Assembly (NCBI RefSeq): GCF_902459465.1
Contig: NC_047083.1
Coordinates: 3,778,523-3,842,522, forward strand
Source of the DNA: Asterias rubens
Lineage: Eukaryota; Echinodermata; Asteroidea; Forcipulatida; Asteriidae
Direction: 5' to 3'
Length of the DNA stretch: 64,000 bases
Positions 1-9,640 of the stretch are shown here, one piece after another. A program made the position numbers and the translations under genes. The number at the start of each line of letters is the position of its first letter. The stretch's first letter is position 1. The notes under the pieces were generated by a model, which was not told the DNA's origin, did no database searches, and was given only the letters and a program-made list of their open reading frames with translations.

Positions 1-172
1 ATGAGGAAACTGTACATTTCTACTGGAGCATTTCAAGGGCACCAAGGCAATGACCAGGGGCATGGATGCAATCGCCTCTGTTGCCTCCGTGAAGTAGCAG
101 GCCTGATGACGACAGTCCTTCCGTAAGTTCCTTTATATTCCAAAACAAATATTATTATTATTATTAACATAC

Positions 173-824
173 CAGTGGTCATGTTGACAAACATCTTCTT
201 CACATATTTACTCATTCTCTGTTTATCCTTGTGACCACAAAAGGGGCACTCTCCGACCAGACAAGCGTGCCCCATCTCAAACTCCATCCCTTCAGTCCCG
301 AGATGACGCTTCATTTCGGTCAACGACGGCACCTGCGAATCATCCACGGAGTTGAAGCTCACGACACTCGACGTTGTCAACATTCTTTTCAGTATGTCAA
401 AGTTCAACAACCTTCGCTGTCTCTGACAGTGTGTTACATTTGATTGGAATACATTTTTTCTCGGCGGGTTAGTTGAGTGCTTTGTTATATTTGGGATAGA
501 AATTGGAAATGATTGGCCTGTTGAATTAACCCCTGCAGCAGACAAGAAATCTAAGTATTTATGTTTGTCATAGAGTCGACTTATCCGTTTCGAGTAGTTC
601 GTCCATTTTGAGTTTTCTGATACTATGTTACATGATGAATTATATGTTGCCGTTCCTCTATTGGTGGGTCGAGTTGTAAAAGGGAAACTTGTTGAGGTCT
701 GTTGTTGACAGTCTGTTGAGGTTGCCACGGCGACTGCAGTCCGTGTCCAATCGTTGATCTTTGTGACGCATGTTGTTTGTTGAAGATGACAAGCAGCTGC
801 CTTAAGTTTGGCGAGCTGCTGCAT
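173..824 (-). CDS. TWNK: Twinkle mtDNA helicase, first coding exon (gene partial, runs off left edge)
   Basis: Twinkle is the hexameric replicative helicase of mitochondrial DNA, related to phage T7 gp4. Only the N-terminal 217 codons are here. The first ~150 residues are low-complexity and basic, fitting a mitochondrial presequence plus linker. Residues ~165-217 match the start of the Twinkle primase-like region: VPSLTEMKRHL, then GMEFEMGHACL, then ECPFCG, then FVNMTTG, parallel to the human segment around GHSCL and TTGHF. The exon ends at 173 with a clean donor (GTATGT), splitting the Gly codon after MTT (phase 1). The start at 824 follows a splice acceptor at 845-846, so a 5' UTR exon lies upstream. 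An out-of-frame ATG sits 8 nt before the start (832-830). The CPFC pair resembles half of a zinc site that human Twinkle has lost. Helicase exons lie outside the window. Identity rests on about 50 aligned residues. Confidence 0.85.
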
Positions 825-844
825 GGTGACATTCTTCTGATCTC
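825..844 (-). other. TWNK: TWNK 5' UTR segment in the first coding exon
   Basis: The acceptor tract ending TTTCATTACAG places the exon edge at 844, leaving a 20-nt leader before the ATG at 824. The leader holds an upstream ATG at 832 in another frame, which opens a 69-codon ORF overlapping the TWNK start and ending at 623. Confidence 0.6.
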
Positions 845-1792
845 CTGTAATGAAATAATACCTGGTGAGGTAAAAAGTATAAAATTAAGTTGCTGAGATT
901 TTTTTAATAAAAGCTGAACATCGTTCTCCCTGCCTGAACAGTGGTCTGCTGGCCAGTAAAAATACCCGAGGATCAGTAAAAATGCATTGCAAGTAGTCCG
1001 TCTGGAGAGTTCTGTGTTGAAAATGATCACTTATTCCAAACGATGTTGAATATTGAAAAAGCTGGCGGTCTGAGGAGTTTTAATTCGTAAATGCATGGCA
1101 TGCAGGGGCCATAATCGTGCGGGGTTGATAGAATAATGCCCCGCATGCCATACATTACCAGTGCCAGAAAGCCATAGACCTATATCATGCTGTCACCATC
1201 TTAGTCATGTTCCCAACTTCCAATTACAGTAATGAGTGCTAACATTCATTGCCCATGGCACCAGACTATTCTGTCATCCCGCCTCAGTTTGGTGACAATA
1301 ACAATGAGTTGGACGATGCGGTTTCGTTCTGCTATCGTCTCCCGTAACGTCATAGTCATGACTCATAGACATACATCTATCTCAACAATAACGAGTTTGC
1401 TTTTATTTTGGCAACGCAAATCTCTATTTTCTCTTTTTTTGTTTATCTCGCCAAAATTAGGCTCTTTGTGACCTTTGAACTCTCATTGACCCTGATGGGG
1501 GGGACCAGAAAATCCACTCTGCAATCTCAAAAATTGTTAAAAATTTTAAATTCTTCAAAATAAACCGTAACTCAGTCCCCAACTACTCCGTTTTACCACA
1601 ACACAACAAATGCCAATTGTCCCCGACCGTGCACGTATTTTTTTCCCAGGACAAACGTGGAGAATTATCTACACACGTTCGTCCTAAAAAGAAAAAATAC
1701 CCAATCCGTGCTTTGTGTACAAAACATATGGACACGTGTCTGGGAACACACTCTTCTGAATCTATTCAGAAGATATGGCAATATTACTCCTA

Positions 1793-1863
1793 ACTATATA
1801 TGAGGTTCGCTCTAAGTGCTATCGTCTCCACAACTATGAGTTTCGAACGAACCTCATATAGTT
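1793..1863. repeat. Short inverted repeat (ATATGAGGTTCG arms)
   Basis: Arms of about 16 nt, ACTATATATGAGGTTCG and its near reverse complement CGAACCTCATATAGT, flank about 35 nt. This is a hairpin or MITE remnant, immediately before the LINE fragment. Confidence 0.5.
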
Positions 1864-2009
1864 CTAGGATTAAGTGGCAATGGGGCCTACACTGGAATAA
1901 ACATTACAATTCCCATGGTTACTGGTTGAATGGAAACAGACTCAGGGAAGTGAAATTTACCACCCTGGAGTGCAGGAGGCTGTGAGGAGATCTTATCGAT
2001 ACCTTTAAG

Positions 2010-2265
2010 ATACTCAGGGGCCTCGAGGGCTTGAACCCTGAACACTTCTTTGATTTGTCAACCGTACAGCACAGGGTTCACCCACTTAAACTGTACAAAT
2101 CAAGATCCAACCTTAACCTCAGGAAGTTCTGGTTTAGCCAGAGAGAGTGGTCAACTACTGGAACATTCTCCCTGGAGAGGCAATTGAAAGCTTAAGTGTC
2201 AAGTGTGAACACTTTCAAGTGACATGTGGACAAATTCCTAAAGAACGTCTAAGCTGTCTGCCCCA
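2010..2265 (+). pseudogene. Decayed 3' end of a LINE reverse transcriptase ORF
   Basis: Conceptual reading with frame breaks gives RGLEGLNPEHFF, then LKLYKSRSNLNLRKFWFSQR, then a Trp-containing stretch. This resembles the C-terminal tail of non-LTR retrotransposon reverse transcriptases (patterns like LNLRKFFFSQRVVNDWNSLP). Stops and frameshifts show it is dead. No catalytic core is present, so the clade is uncertain. Confidence 0.6.
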
Positions 2266-2586
2266 GTAACCAGAACCACCGTCTCCCCCTCCCCAGTTGT
2301 GTGATGGTGTCGGTGGTTTCAAGTAAGTAATTTCAAGTAAGTTTAAGTTGATCATGATTTATAAATTGAACTGAATGATAGGAAAAATTGAATTGCATCT
2401 AAAAAAATACACAATTTAATTTACAAAACACGTATTTTTGAGAACACGTCAACACGACATCTCAGACTAACGACTGCACATGGCAGTTTACTTCCTGGAA
2501 ACAGATATTTAGTTTAATAGTTTACTTGTACAAGTGTTTTGTCACAAAATAAAAACGTGAACAGTGATTAAAAATGTTACTTACCA

Positions 2587-2690
2587 ACTTGAGTTTGCAG
2601 AGGAGGCGCGGCAAAAAACCAAAACAAACGTGAAACTTGAGAGCTCGATCGGTAACCAAACGTCCAACACGCTATAGAAGATTAGTCAGT
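2587..2690 (-). other. Candidate TWNK 5' UTR exon and promoter side
   Basis: On the minus strand a strong donor (GTAAGT after CAAGTTG) lies at 2586-2581, preceded by GC-richer non-coding sequence. It would join the acceptor at 844 across a 1.7-kb intron. The right-hand edge (transcription start) is a guess. No other minus-strand exon is evident nearby. Confidence 0.35.
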
Positions 2691-3051
2691 GACAGGGCAC
2701 AGACTAATTATTTCACAACACGTGCTACTTATGATGAAGGGCGACCTCAACGGCAACATCATTGTCAATAATGTTTCCCCCCCCCCCCCCCGTTTTTTTG
2801 GAAGGCCATAAACAACACCAGTGTCCGCTCTTATGCTGACGGATCATTATTAAGATAACCAGTTACCCATCAATTCTTTTCTATAACAACACTTCCGTAT
2901 TGCCAATCGAAATGAATACAATAGTAGAGATTTTAAATTTGCATCGGGGAAAAATAATTTTGCTGGTATAGCCTATCTCTATTATTATCTGTTAAAATGT
3001 TGCAGTACCCGCTGCCAAAACTTAGGATTCGAACTGTCTGTATAGCTATCG

Positions 3052-3240
3052 GGCAATCTCCGTGGTCTAGTTGGTAAGACACTGCTCTAGAATCGCAAGG
3101 GTGTCGTGGGTTCGAATCCCACTCGATTTATATGCCTGTGATTTTTCACGGGACTCGGGAAAGTACTTAACTTAGTAAACAGTGCTTACACACATTATAA
3201 TCGGTGCCTGGAGAACTAAAAACAATATTATTATTGTTAT
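3052..3240 (+). repeat. tRNA-derived SINE with A and B boxes
   Basis: The head reads like a tRNA: GTGGTCTAGTTGGTAAGAC (A box) and GGTTCGAATCCCACTC (B box), about 45 nt apart, followed by a unique body (CTGTGATTTTTCACGGGACT) that recurs at ~17630 and ~55370. The acceptor arms do not pair well, so this is a SINE and not a working tRNA. The tandem array at 61539-63820 is built from the reverse complement of the same family. Confidence 0.7.
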
Positions 3241-3855
3241 GAATGAGCACAAAATTACGCTTGAGTGTGAATTTGGTGTTGTCTTCAGTTAATATAATGC
3301 AAGTATTTGCCCAAGTTAATTTTCCCTTCCCTCTTTTTACGGGGGGGGGGGGGGGGGCTACCTTATCGACTAATCACCCAAAGGTTGACAAGCAGTATAG
3401 TGGTAAAAGTAACGCACACAAAACGAAATCAGACCACAGGGCCTAATACACTCTGTTTATAATTTTTATGTATACAGTTTTTGCAATTATTTTTGTGCTT
3501 TATTGAAGTTTTTTTTTTGCAACCCACTTAATAGCTGATGCTACCACTGGCTTTGTACATACACAAACTTGTGTTCTACAAAATTGCCAGTGTCGTAGGG
3601 CTTTGCCATGAGAAATTAATTTTGTTTTTCTAAATCGATTCGAAAAAGGGAGTCCTTGAAAGAATCAGGACATTTATTGTAGATGGTAATTCTATACTAC
3701 AGAAAAAAACAGTTGCCAGCGGGAATCCTGGATTGTCCCTTACTAATGTCACTCAAACTGTTCCAATGCGGATCTCAATCCCGGATTTCCAAGCTTTGCG
3801 CCAACAATGTGAGCACAATAAAAGATAATTATCACAACTTCGTGTCACTATCATA

Positions 3856-4069
3856 GGCGCGACTAGACTTGGTTCCAAGTCTTCGATCGTGGCTTTTTAG
3901 TTGTTCTGCTGATAGCCGCTACAAACAGCGCCCTCTTGTGATCTTTCTTAGTCATTTAGCCTACGAGTTAGTAGGGCGCGTGATAGCTAATAATGTCTGG
4001 GCGTTTTCGTGGCTGAGATGCAGAAGAATAACCGCGATCTAAGACTTGAATCAAGTCTAAGGCGCGACC
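3856..4069. mobile_element. MITE with GGCGCGAC termini
   Basis: Terminal inverted repeats: GGCGCGACTAGACTTGG on the left, and GACTTGAATCAAGTCTAAGGC plus GCGACC on the right. No ORF. A diverged relative lies at ~7036-7255, carrying the same AGACTTGATTCAAGTC core. Confidence 0.55.
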
Positions 4070-4072
4070 TAC

Positions 4073-4258
4073 ATGAGTGTTGGGGATTGGGAAAGAACTA
4101 TAAGAGTTGGCAACACATTATTAATTTCGAGAGCACGTTTCAGTCCTGCTTTAGCAGACCCGCTGCTTCGCCGTCACACTAGTCTGAGATTGTGTGAGAA
4201 GAAAGTCCTGATCGTCAAAACGGCCATCAGCAGAATTGCAATTGAAAACCAATTCAAG
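4073..4258 (+). other. Possible coding or 5' UTR exon with a good donor
   Basis: An open frame of 62 codons starts with ATG at 4073 and ends at a consensus donor (AAG/GTGAGT) at 4259. I do not recognise the peptide. It could be a leader exon of the plus-strand PNT gene, whose first recognised coding exon lies 5.4 kb downstream, or a chance ORF next to a MITE. No partner acceptor is obvious. Confidence 0.2.
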
Positions 4259-4529
4259 GTGAGTGTACAAATTAATCAATTTTATTATTCAAGTCATTTC
4301 TCAACTCTCGAGTCATTTGGCTTTGCAAATTAATTTTCCGCAAGTCAAGTCCATCACAAGTCAATTTTCACCAAGTTTAAAGTCAATTCACAAAGTCACG
4401 AAATTGGCGACTCCGAGTCCGTGAGTCACGACTATAAACAAATCTACATTGGTTTTACCCATAATACACCGATGTGTGTTCGCACTTAATCAAGACTTAC
4501 CCGAGTTATGTGGAAAAAAAAGGAATTAC

Positions 4530-4627
4530 AAAGGTCGTGGGTTCGAATCTCACGCGAGTAAAACTATGCCCGTGATACAGTGTTAACATATAGGTGTATG
4601 TGGGTAAAAAACAAAATTTATATAATT
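4530..4627 (+). repeat. Fragment of tRNA-derived SINE
   Basis: Contains the B-box part (GGGTTCGAATCTCACGC) and the downstream CCGTGATA body seen at 3052-3240; the A-box half is missing. Confidence 0.45.
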
Positions 4628-5016
4628 CATTAACACTGGACACTGTAATTGGTAAATATTGTCAAAGACCAGTCTTCTCACTTGGTGTATCTCTACATGC
4701 ATAAAATAACAAACCTGTGAAAATTTGAGCTCGATTGGTCGTCGGAGTTGCGAGATAACTATGAAAGAAAAGAAAAAAACACCCTTGTCATACGAAGTTG
4801 TGCGCGTTCAGATGCTCGAGACCTCAAATTCTAAACTTGAGGTCTCGAAATCAAATTCGTGGAAAATTAATTCTTTCTTGAAAACTACGTCATTTCAGAG
4901 GTAGCCGTTTCTAACAATGTTTTATACTACGAACCTCTCCCCATTACTCGTCACCAAGTAAGGTTTTATGATAATAATTATTTTGAGTAATTACCAGTAG
5001 TGTCCACTGCCTTTAT
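4628..5016. mobile_element. T1 MITE copy (TTAA-flanked, CACTGGACACT termini)
   Basis: A copy of the most frequent repeat in the window, here called T1. It starts near CACTGGACACTGTAATTGG and ends with CAGTAGTGTCCACTGCC. A central hairpin (GAGACCTC...GAGGTCTC) is present. It has no coding capacity; open frames through it recur from copy to copy. Confidence 0.75.
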
Positions 5017-5307
5017 ATCTATACATTGGTGGGCAGGGGCTTCGATCTTCATCATTCTTCATCAGAGTTGCTAAAAGCGCTTTGCGGCTCCGCCGCTCGC
5101 GCTGGTCTTTTTTTTTCGTGCGTGATATCTGGGTCGCGCTTGACATCTTGGGGTGCCGCGTGCGCCTTGACCAAAGGCTATAGCCGGTGTGGCAGAAGAT
5201 TCTTCCCCCTTCCCTTCCCCAGAGGTACTGTCCCTCATAGCGAACTGAGTAAACATTCTTATGATAGCGCCCTCTCTTACGAATTATCATCCTTCACACA
5301 GTCCATA

Positions 5308-5465
5308 CGCCTCTCTTAATATTTATGCATGACGTCATAATTCTTACCCAAAATGAGGCTACGGGCGGGCGCAAGTCCCCCATCACTTGCAGTGGCTGCG
5401 CCCATCGCCTCGTTTTGGGTTAGCATTGTGACGTACCTCATGCATAAATACGAAGAGAGGCGTTA
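5308..5465. mobile_element. MITE-B copy 1 (CGCCTCTCTT termini)
   Basis: About 155 bp with inverted ends CGCCTCTCTTAATATTTATG and CATAAATACGAAGAGAGGCG. The interior CCCATCGCCTCGTTTTG is shared with the copy at 58056-58212. Termini abut a TA on the left, so a Tc1/mariner-type target is possible but unproven. Confidence 0.65.
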
Positions 5466-5482
5466 AATGGACAGTGTGAAGT

Positions 5483-5668
5483 TACGCCATAAATAGGGCC
5501 CTTTTCGAAACCACGGCTTCGGATTTTGGTTCGGCTTCCGGGCTCCGTCCTCTCGCCTCAAGCCCCGAGCGCTTTGGCAAATGGACGGCGCAGTAAGTTG
5601 TCAAAACAACTGGAGCCGAATCCAAAGCCGAAGGTTTCGAAAAGGGTCTATAGGTCACTCCCATAACC
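5483..5668. mobile_element. MITE-C copy 1 (CCCTTTTCGAAACC termini)
   Basis: Inverted ends: CCCTTTTCGAAACC followed by CGGCTTCGGATT on the left, AATCCAAAGCCGAAGG followed by TTTCGAAAAGGG on the right. A diverged copy lies at ~24470-24605. Confidence 0.6.
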
Positions 5669-5959
5669 TTTAAGTTCAACCTATCATTCATTTTTGCATG
5701 ATTGAGGATACGCAGCACATACACATAACAATACATAACATGAAACTTTCCATATCTGTGTTTTGATTGGTCCGTGGTGAAATTTGTCAGCTGACCTCAC
5801 ATTAGCCCAGACAAATGAAAACCGATTATGTAAAGCTTACGTCACTGCACGTGTAATATCAAATAAAATTGTATCAACTGGTTCTATCTGTCTTTATCCT
5901 TGCGGATATAAAAAGAAGACAGGGGACCAGTCTAATCTATATCCTGATGGACTTACACA

Positions 5960-6185
5960 TGCACTAACATGCCTAGTCACCATAAATTATTATGATGAAA
6001 TAGTTGAGGACCTGGTAGCTGATCGAGCATCATGGAGGCAACTGTTGCACAGAGGCACGGCTGTAGTTGAAATGAATCGACTAGCTCAGGCAACAGCTAG
6101 GCGTCAGCAGAGAAAGGAGAGGGAAGAAAGACATATCCGTGGTCCAACCCTCCCTATAACTACAACCTGTGACATCTGCCTGAGA
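5960..6185 (+). pseudogene. Retroelement ORF fragment (C-terminal tail with basic helix)
   Basis: In the 172-codon open frame 5784-6302, residues from YYDEIVEDLVADRASWRQLL through ARRQQRKEREE to TTCDICLRV look like the tail of a non-LTR retrotransposon ORF, where a DRxxWR segment and an Arg-rich helix precede a C-x2-C finger. The finger is cut after its first two cysteines by a foldback insertion at ~6160. There is no catalytic core. Confidence 0.45.
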
Positions 6186-6358
6186 GTAAGGCCGTGTCCA
6201 AATTGGTGGCTACGACGCGGCGATCCGGCCGTAGCCTTAGCCGTAGCCGTAGCCGCCAATTCGGATCCGGCCTTACTCTCAGGCAGATGTCACAGGTTGT
6301 AGTTATCGACGGAGTCACCCTATAATATAGGGTGACTCCGTCGATAACTACAACCTAT
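6155..6358. mobile_element. Nested foldback: two adjoining inverted repeats
   Basis: First palindrome: arms AACCTGTGACATCTGCCTGA (~6164) and its reverse complement ending ~6299, enclosing a GC-rich core of repeated CCGTAG units. Second: arms GTAGTTATCGACGGAGTCAC (~6298) and GTGACTCCGTCGATAACTAC (~6335), meeting at TATAATATA. The two share the AACTACAACCT end, so three copies of one arm alternate in direction. It interrupts the retroelement ORF. Confidence 0.6.
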
Positions 6359-7035
6359 AGGCACCAGTTACCTCAACCCTAATAACTTAGTTTATTCTGT
6401 GGAGGACATCTTCCTCGACATCGAGGGATTGCTTCTATTATTATCATAAGTGAAACAACCACACATTGGATGATAGAAAAAATCAACAATGAACAATACA
6501 TTTGTTTGTTTTGTATCATGGGCGAGCGCCATGGGCGCCTCTTTTGTGGCGGATACCGGCGCTATATAAGACTCCATTATTACTATTATTATTTTTTAAT
6601 CGTATAGCATCCGTGTCATGTTGTCAGGTGTTACACAAAGAGTCCGGTTTTAATTGTTGTTTTTGATGGGGGGAAGGATAGAAGGCTATAAACAACGAGT
6701 TTCGATTCTCAATCCTAGTTGGGAGCAGCAGATGACAATACTTTTGTTTTTCTGTAAGTCCTGTTCAAATCACATCCGTGTGTCATGATTATGTTTCTAA
6801 ATGTTAGTTTTGTTTCAAATTGTTATTAGTTTTTATCTACAGCGATAGTAATGGCAAAAGAAAAGAGAGTTTCATTTTGCATTTTTTTGTTAACTCTTGC
6901 TGCTGTGAAGCCAACAAGGTCTCCCAGAACACTATAGCCAAGAACCCAGTAGTCTTCTGTCAAGGCGTTCGTGGCGGAAACAGCGGAGCGACTGGAACGG
7001 GAGACCACGCGAGTTATGGACTTAGTCTATTTCCA
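6359..7035. other. No gene seen
   Basis: Unassigned sequence. Open frames here are short and lack exon-like borders or recognisable motifs. Confidence 0.4.
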
Positions 7036-7255
7036 TGTAGACTTGATTCAAGTCCCATTCTCGTGTGAGATATCCCTCTGCATATCACTGCAATTTACTA
7101 TCAAACAACGTAGAGTACACAGTAGAGTGCGCGCTCGCCGTCAAAATGGTCCCGATAATGCGGAACAGGTTGGGGAATGATGCAGAGCATCACAAAGCAG
7201 TAGTTTCATGGGGTGGCACGGAATTGGGACTTGAGTCAAGTCTAATTTCCATGAG
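7036..7255. mobile_element. Diverged relative of the GGCGCGAC MITE
   Basis: AGACTTGATTCAAGTCCCA on the left and GGGACTTGAGTCAAGTCTAA on the right are inverted relative to each other and match the end motif of the element at 3856-4069. Confidence 0.45.
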
Positions 7256-7760
7256 GTGGACTTTGTACTTGCCTACCCCGATATTAAAAGTTTAATACCC
7301 CGGGGGCCGTGGCAGTCTGGCATGAGTCATAAAGTTCAAACCGCAGCCCAGGATGTTTAGGGAAAATTGTCAGGTATTAATATTCTACAAAATAACCGCA
7401 CAGTATGGAACAATAGCATGGACTAGCCTATAGTCCTTTAAATATATTATTTCGCTTTTTTTCTCTCACAATTAAATTCAATTCAATTCAAAAAACTTCA
7501 ATCATCCTTTGCAGGCAATTACAATAGCAGACCAGCTCCATATAAAAATATTAAGAGAAATATACAATTACACAATAGTTTCGCCCAATTCATACTATTT
7601 CATCACAATTTACAAACTTACGTACATTCGACTCATAATGAAACCGAATTACATCAAAATTCACCGTATCAACCTAAAGGTATGGTCGCAGGATTGGTTT
7701 TTGCCAACGTATATAATTATGGCTGATTGACGAAATTATCACTAACACTCAATAACTTAA
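7256..7760. other. No gene seen
   Basis: AT-rich sequence with a short ATTCA microsatellite near 7475. No supported feature. Confidence 0.4.
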
Positions 7761-7784
7761 AAGCACTGCACCCCACCTCTATGT

Positions 7785-8060
7785 AGTTTGCGGTTTTAAC
7801 ACCATTTTTTTGTCAGAAAGGTAGATTCATGCTCTCGGAGAACTTTCTTGCTCTTATAGTCTGTGGAACTATACTGCACTGCGGAGTCATAGTTTTCGGT
7901 CGGGAGACTTCTCAGTTCTGAAAAGAACTGTCTTGCCCTTTTAACTACCCCATGCGGAAGGTAAAACATCGGCGGACTACTACTTTAGCTAACGCCATAA
8001 AGGATCGTTATCATAGCTTCACAACGCGGAGTGAGTTTTTAGGTCTTAAAAAGGTGTTTC
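7785..8060 (+). repeat. W repeat copy (degenerate)
   Basis: Shares with the copies at ~12595, 40740, 48000 and 57448 the series: AACACCAT, TCGGGAGACTTCTCAGTTCT, GAAAAGAACTGTCTTGC, then CTTTTAACTACCCCATGCGG and a final GCGGAGTGAG. No ORF. The uninterrupted TTTTAACTACCC here serves as the empty site for the P insertion at 57598. Confidence 0.5.
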
Positions 8061-8369
8061 GACTATAGGCTTAAAACGGCAACTTCAAGTGGGAACCAAC
8101 TGCATTGGTCTGGCTTTTTAAATATCTATACAATAAAAAAAATAACATGTGAAAATAACAATTAGCTCAAAAGTTTGCCAATAATCTGGAGCGCGATTGT
8201 CCCCTCAAGAAGAATTCGGGGAAGGCAAAATCTGAGAAACTTTCCCGTGTAAAAACATTTCATAAGTTGAAATAATTGTCTAATTCCGTGTATGAAAATG
8301 TTGTGTTGTACGTGTCCAACAGCTGCAATGCTTCTTACCATTAGTAAGTCTGCAACTTAACTTTTTAAT

Positions 8370-8748
8370 AAAGGCAGTGGACACTATTGGTAATTACTCA
8401 CAAGAAAAATGGTTAGCATAAAAACTTACTCGGTATATACGAGCAATGGGGAGCTATTGATAGTATAAAACATTGTGAGAAACGGCTACCTCTGAATGAA
8501 GTGAAGTAGTTTTCTAGAAATAAGCAATTTTGCGAGACTTCAGAATTAGATTTTAAGGTCCCGAAATCGAAGTCTGCGAAAGCAGTTTCGTGTGACAAGG
8601 GTGTTTTTTCTTCCATTTTTATTATCTCGCAACTTTGACGTCGAGTTAAAATTTTCACAGGTTTGCTATTGTGTGCATAGGCCCCATAATATGTAAAAAT
8701 ACACCAAGTGAGGAGACTGGTCCTTGACAATTATTACCAATAATAGGC
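8370..8748. mobile_element. T1 MITE copy
   Basis: Begins AAAGGCAGTGGACACTATTGG and ends near CAATTATTACCAATAATAGG. Contains the CGGCTACCTCTGAA block typical of the family. Confidence 0.7.
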
Positions 8749-9640
8749 CTTTTGCATTGTCTTTAGGACTGTGTCCCGATTTCCGAACTCCGCGCATGTA
8801 TAGGCCTACAGGCAAGCCATTCTCTAAAGAACGTGATCTACCCGGCAATTATAGATAATACACATGGTGTTACCGCAAACCAATCTTTGATACCTCATCA
8901 TGCAATGCCTCAAATCCCATCTTTGTATTGTCAATTAATTTGGGGAGTAATAACCAAATAATTATTAACTATGTTTTTAGTGGAATCAAGCCCAGGAACG
9001 CCTTGGCAAGTCTAGTATTTTGATGACAATGTTGGTATGACCTTGGTTTGACCTTAGTGGAACGTATAGGTACGGATACCGGAACTATAGTTCGTGCGTG
9101 GGGTTGCCATCGTCAACAATCCATATCTACATCCGGCTTTAGTTTCTTTTCTAACTGTAAGGCTACGTGTGATTGTGACGTGGTCATTGTGTTTTCACAA
9201 TTATTCATAACCTGCTATTGGATGGCAACTTTCTGCTCATTCGCAAAGGTATGTTGATTTTCAAAGCGCATACCGCCGGAAGAGCCGGGAGCATCACGTG
9301 TATTCCGTAGGCACTTCTATTATAGTATAAGTTGCTCCACGGTCATTCCCACTCTCATTGCTCTTTTGGTCACTGTTATTCCCTGCTGGTCTTTCTGAGT
9401 CGCTGGTTTTCCCGTGGATTTGGAATTGACACTGGCAACATTAACACGGGACCCTTGTTAAAATTGCTCTCGTCCGTGTGAAGGGGGGCTTTTGGGGTTA
9501 TCGTATAAAGTGGTATAGTTACGTAAAAGACGCGTGGAATTTACGTCACTCAGAACGTCCTCACTTGGAACTACGGTATAACTGCGGCCTTGTGTACTGG
9601 ATCATAGTCTTCTCTCAAGACGGTATTGTATATTTCAAAG
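8749..9640. other. No gene seen; upstream flank of the PNT gene
   Basis: No coding motif. An in-frame TAG at 9605-9607 closes the PNT reading frame upstream of its ATG. A promoter may lie here but no clear TATA or Inr was found. Confidence 0.35.

Larger units (their letters stand above)
845..2586 (-). other. Putative 5' UTR intron of TWNK
   Basis: No convincing coding sequence. It holds an imperfect inverted repeat near 1793-1863 and a decayed LINE tail at ~2010-2265, listed separately. The rest is unassigned AT-rich sequence. Confidence 0.4.

Noticed and set aside
623-1030. 135-codon minus-strand ORF as a separate gene
   Set aside because: It spans the TWNK splice acceptor and intron. Only the 69-codon part from the ATG at 832 is in mRNA, kept as a uORF finding.
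3058-3130. tRNA gene on the plus strand
   Set aside because: The acceptor arms do not pair, and the same head plus body recurs many times, so it is a SINE.
5784-6302. 172-codon ORF as a host gene
   Set aside because: Its middle resembles a retroelement tail and its C-terminal third reads through a foldback element (AVALAVAVAA from repeated CCGTAG).
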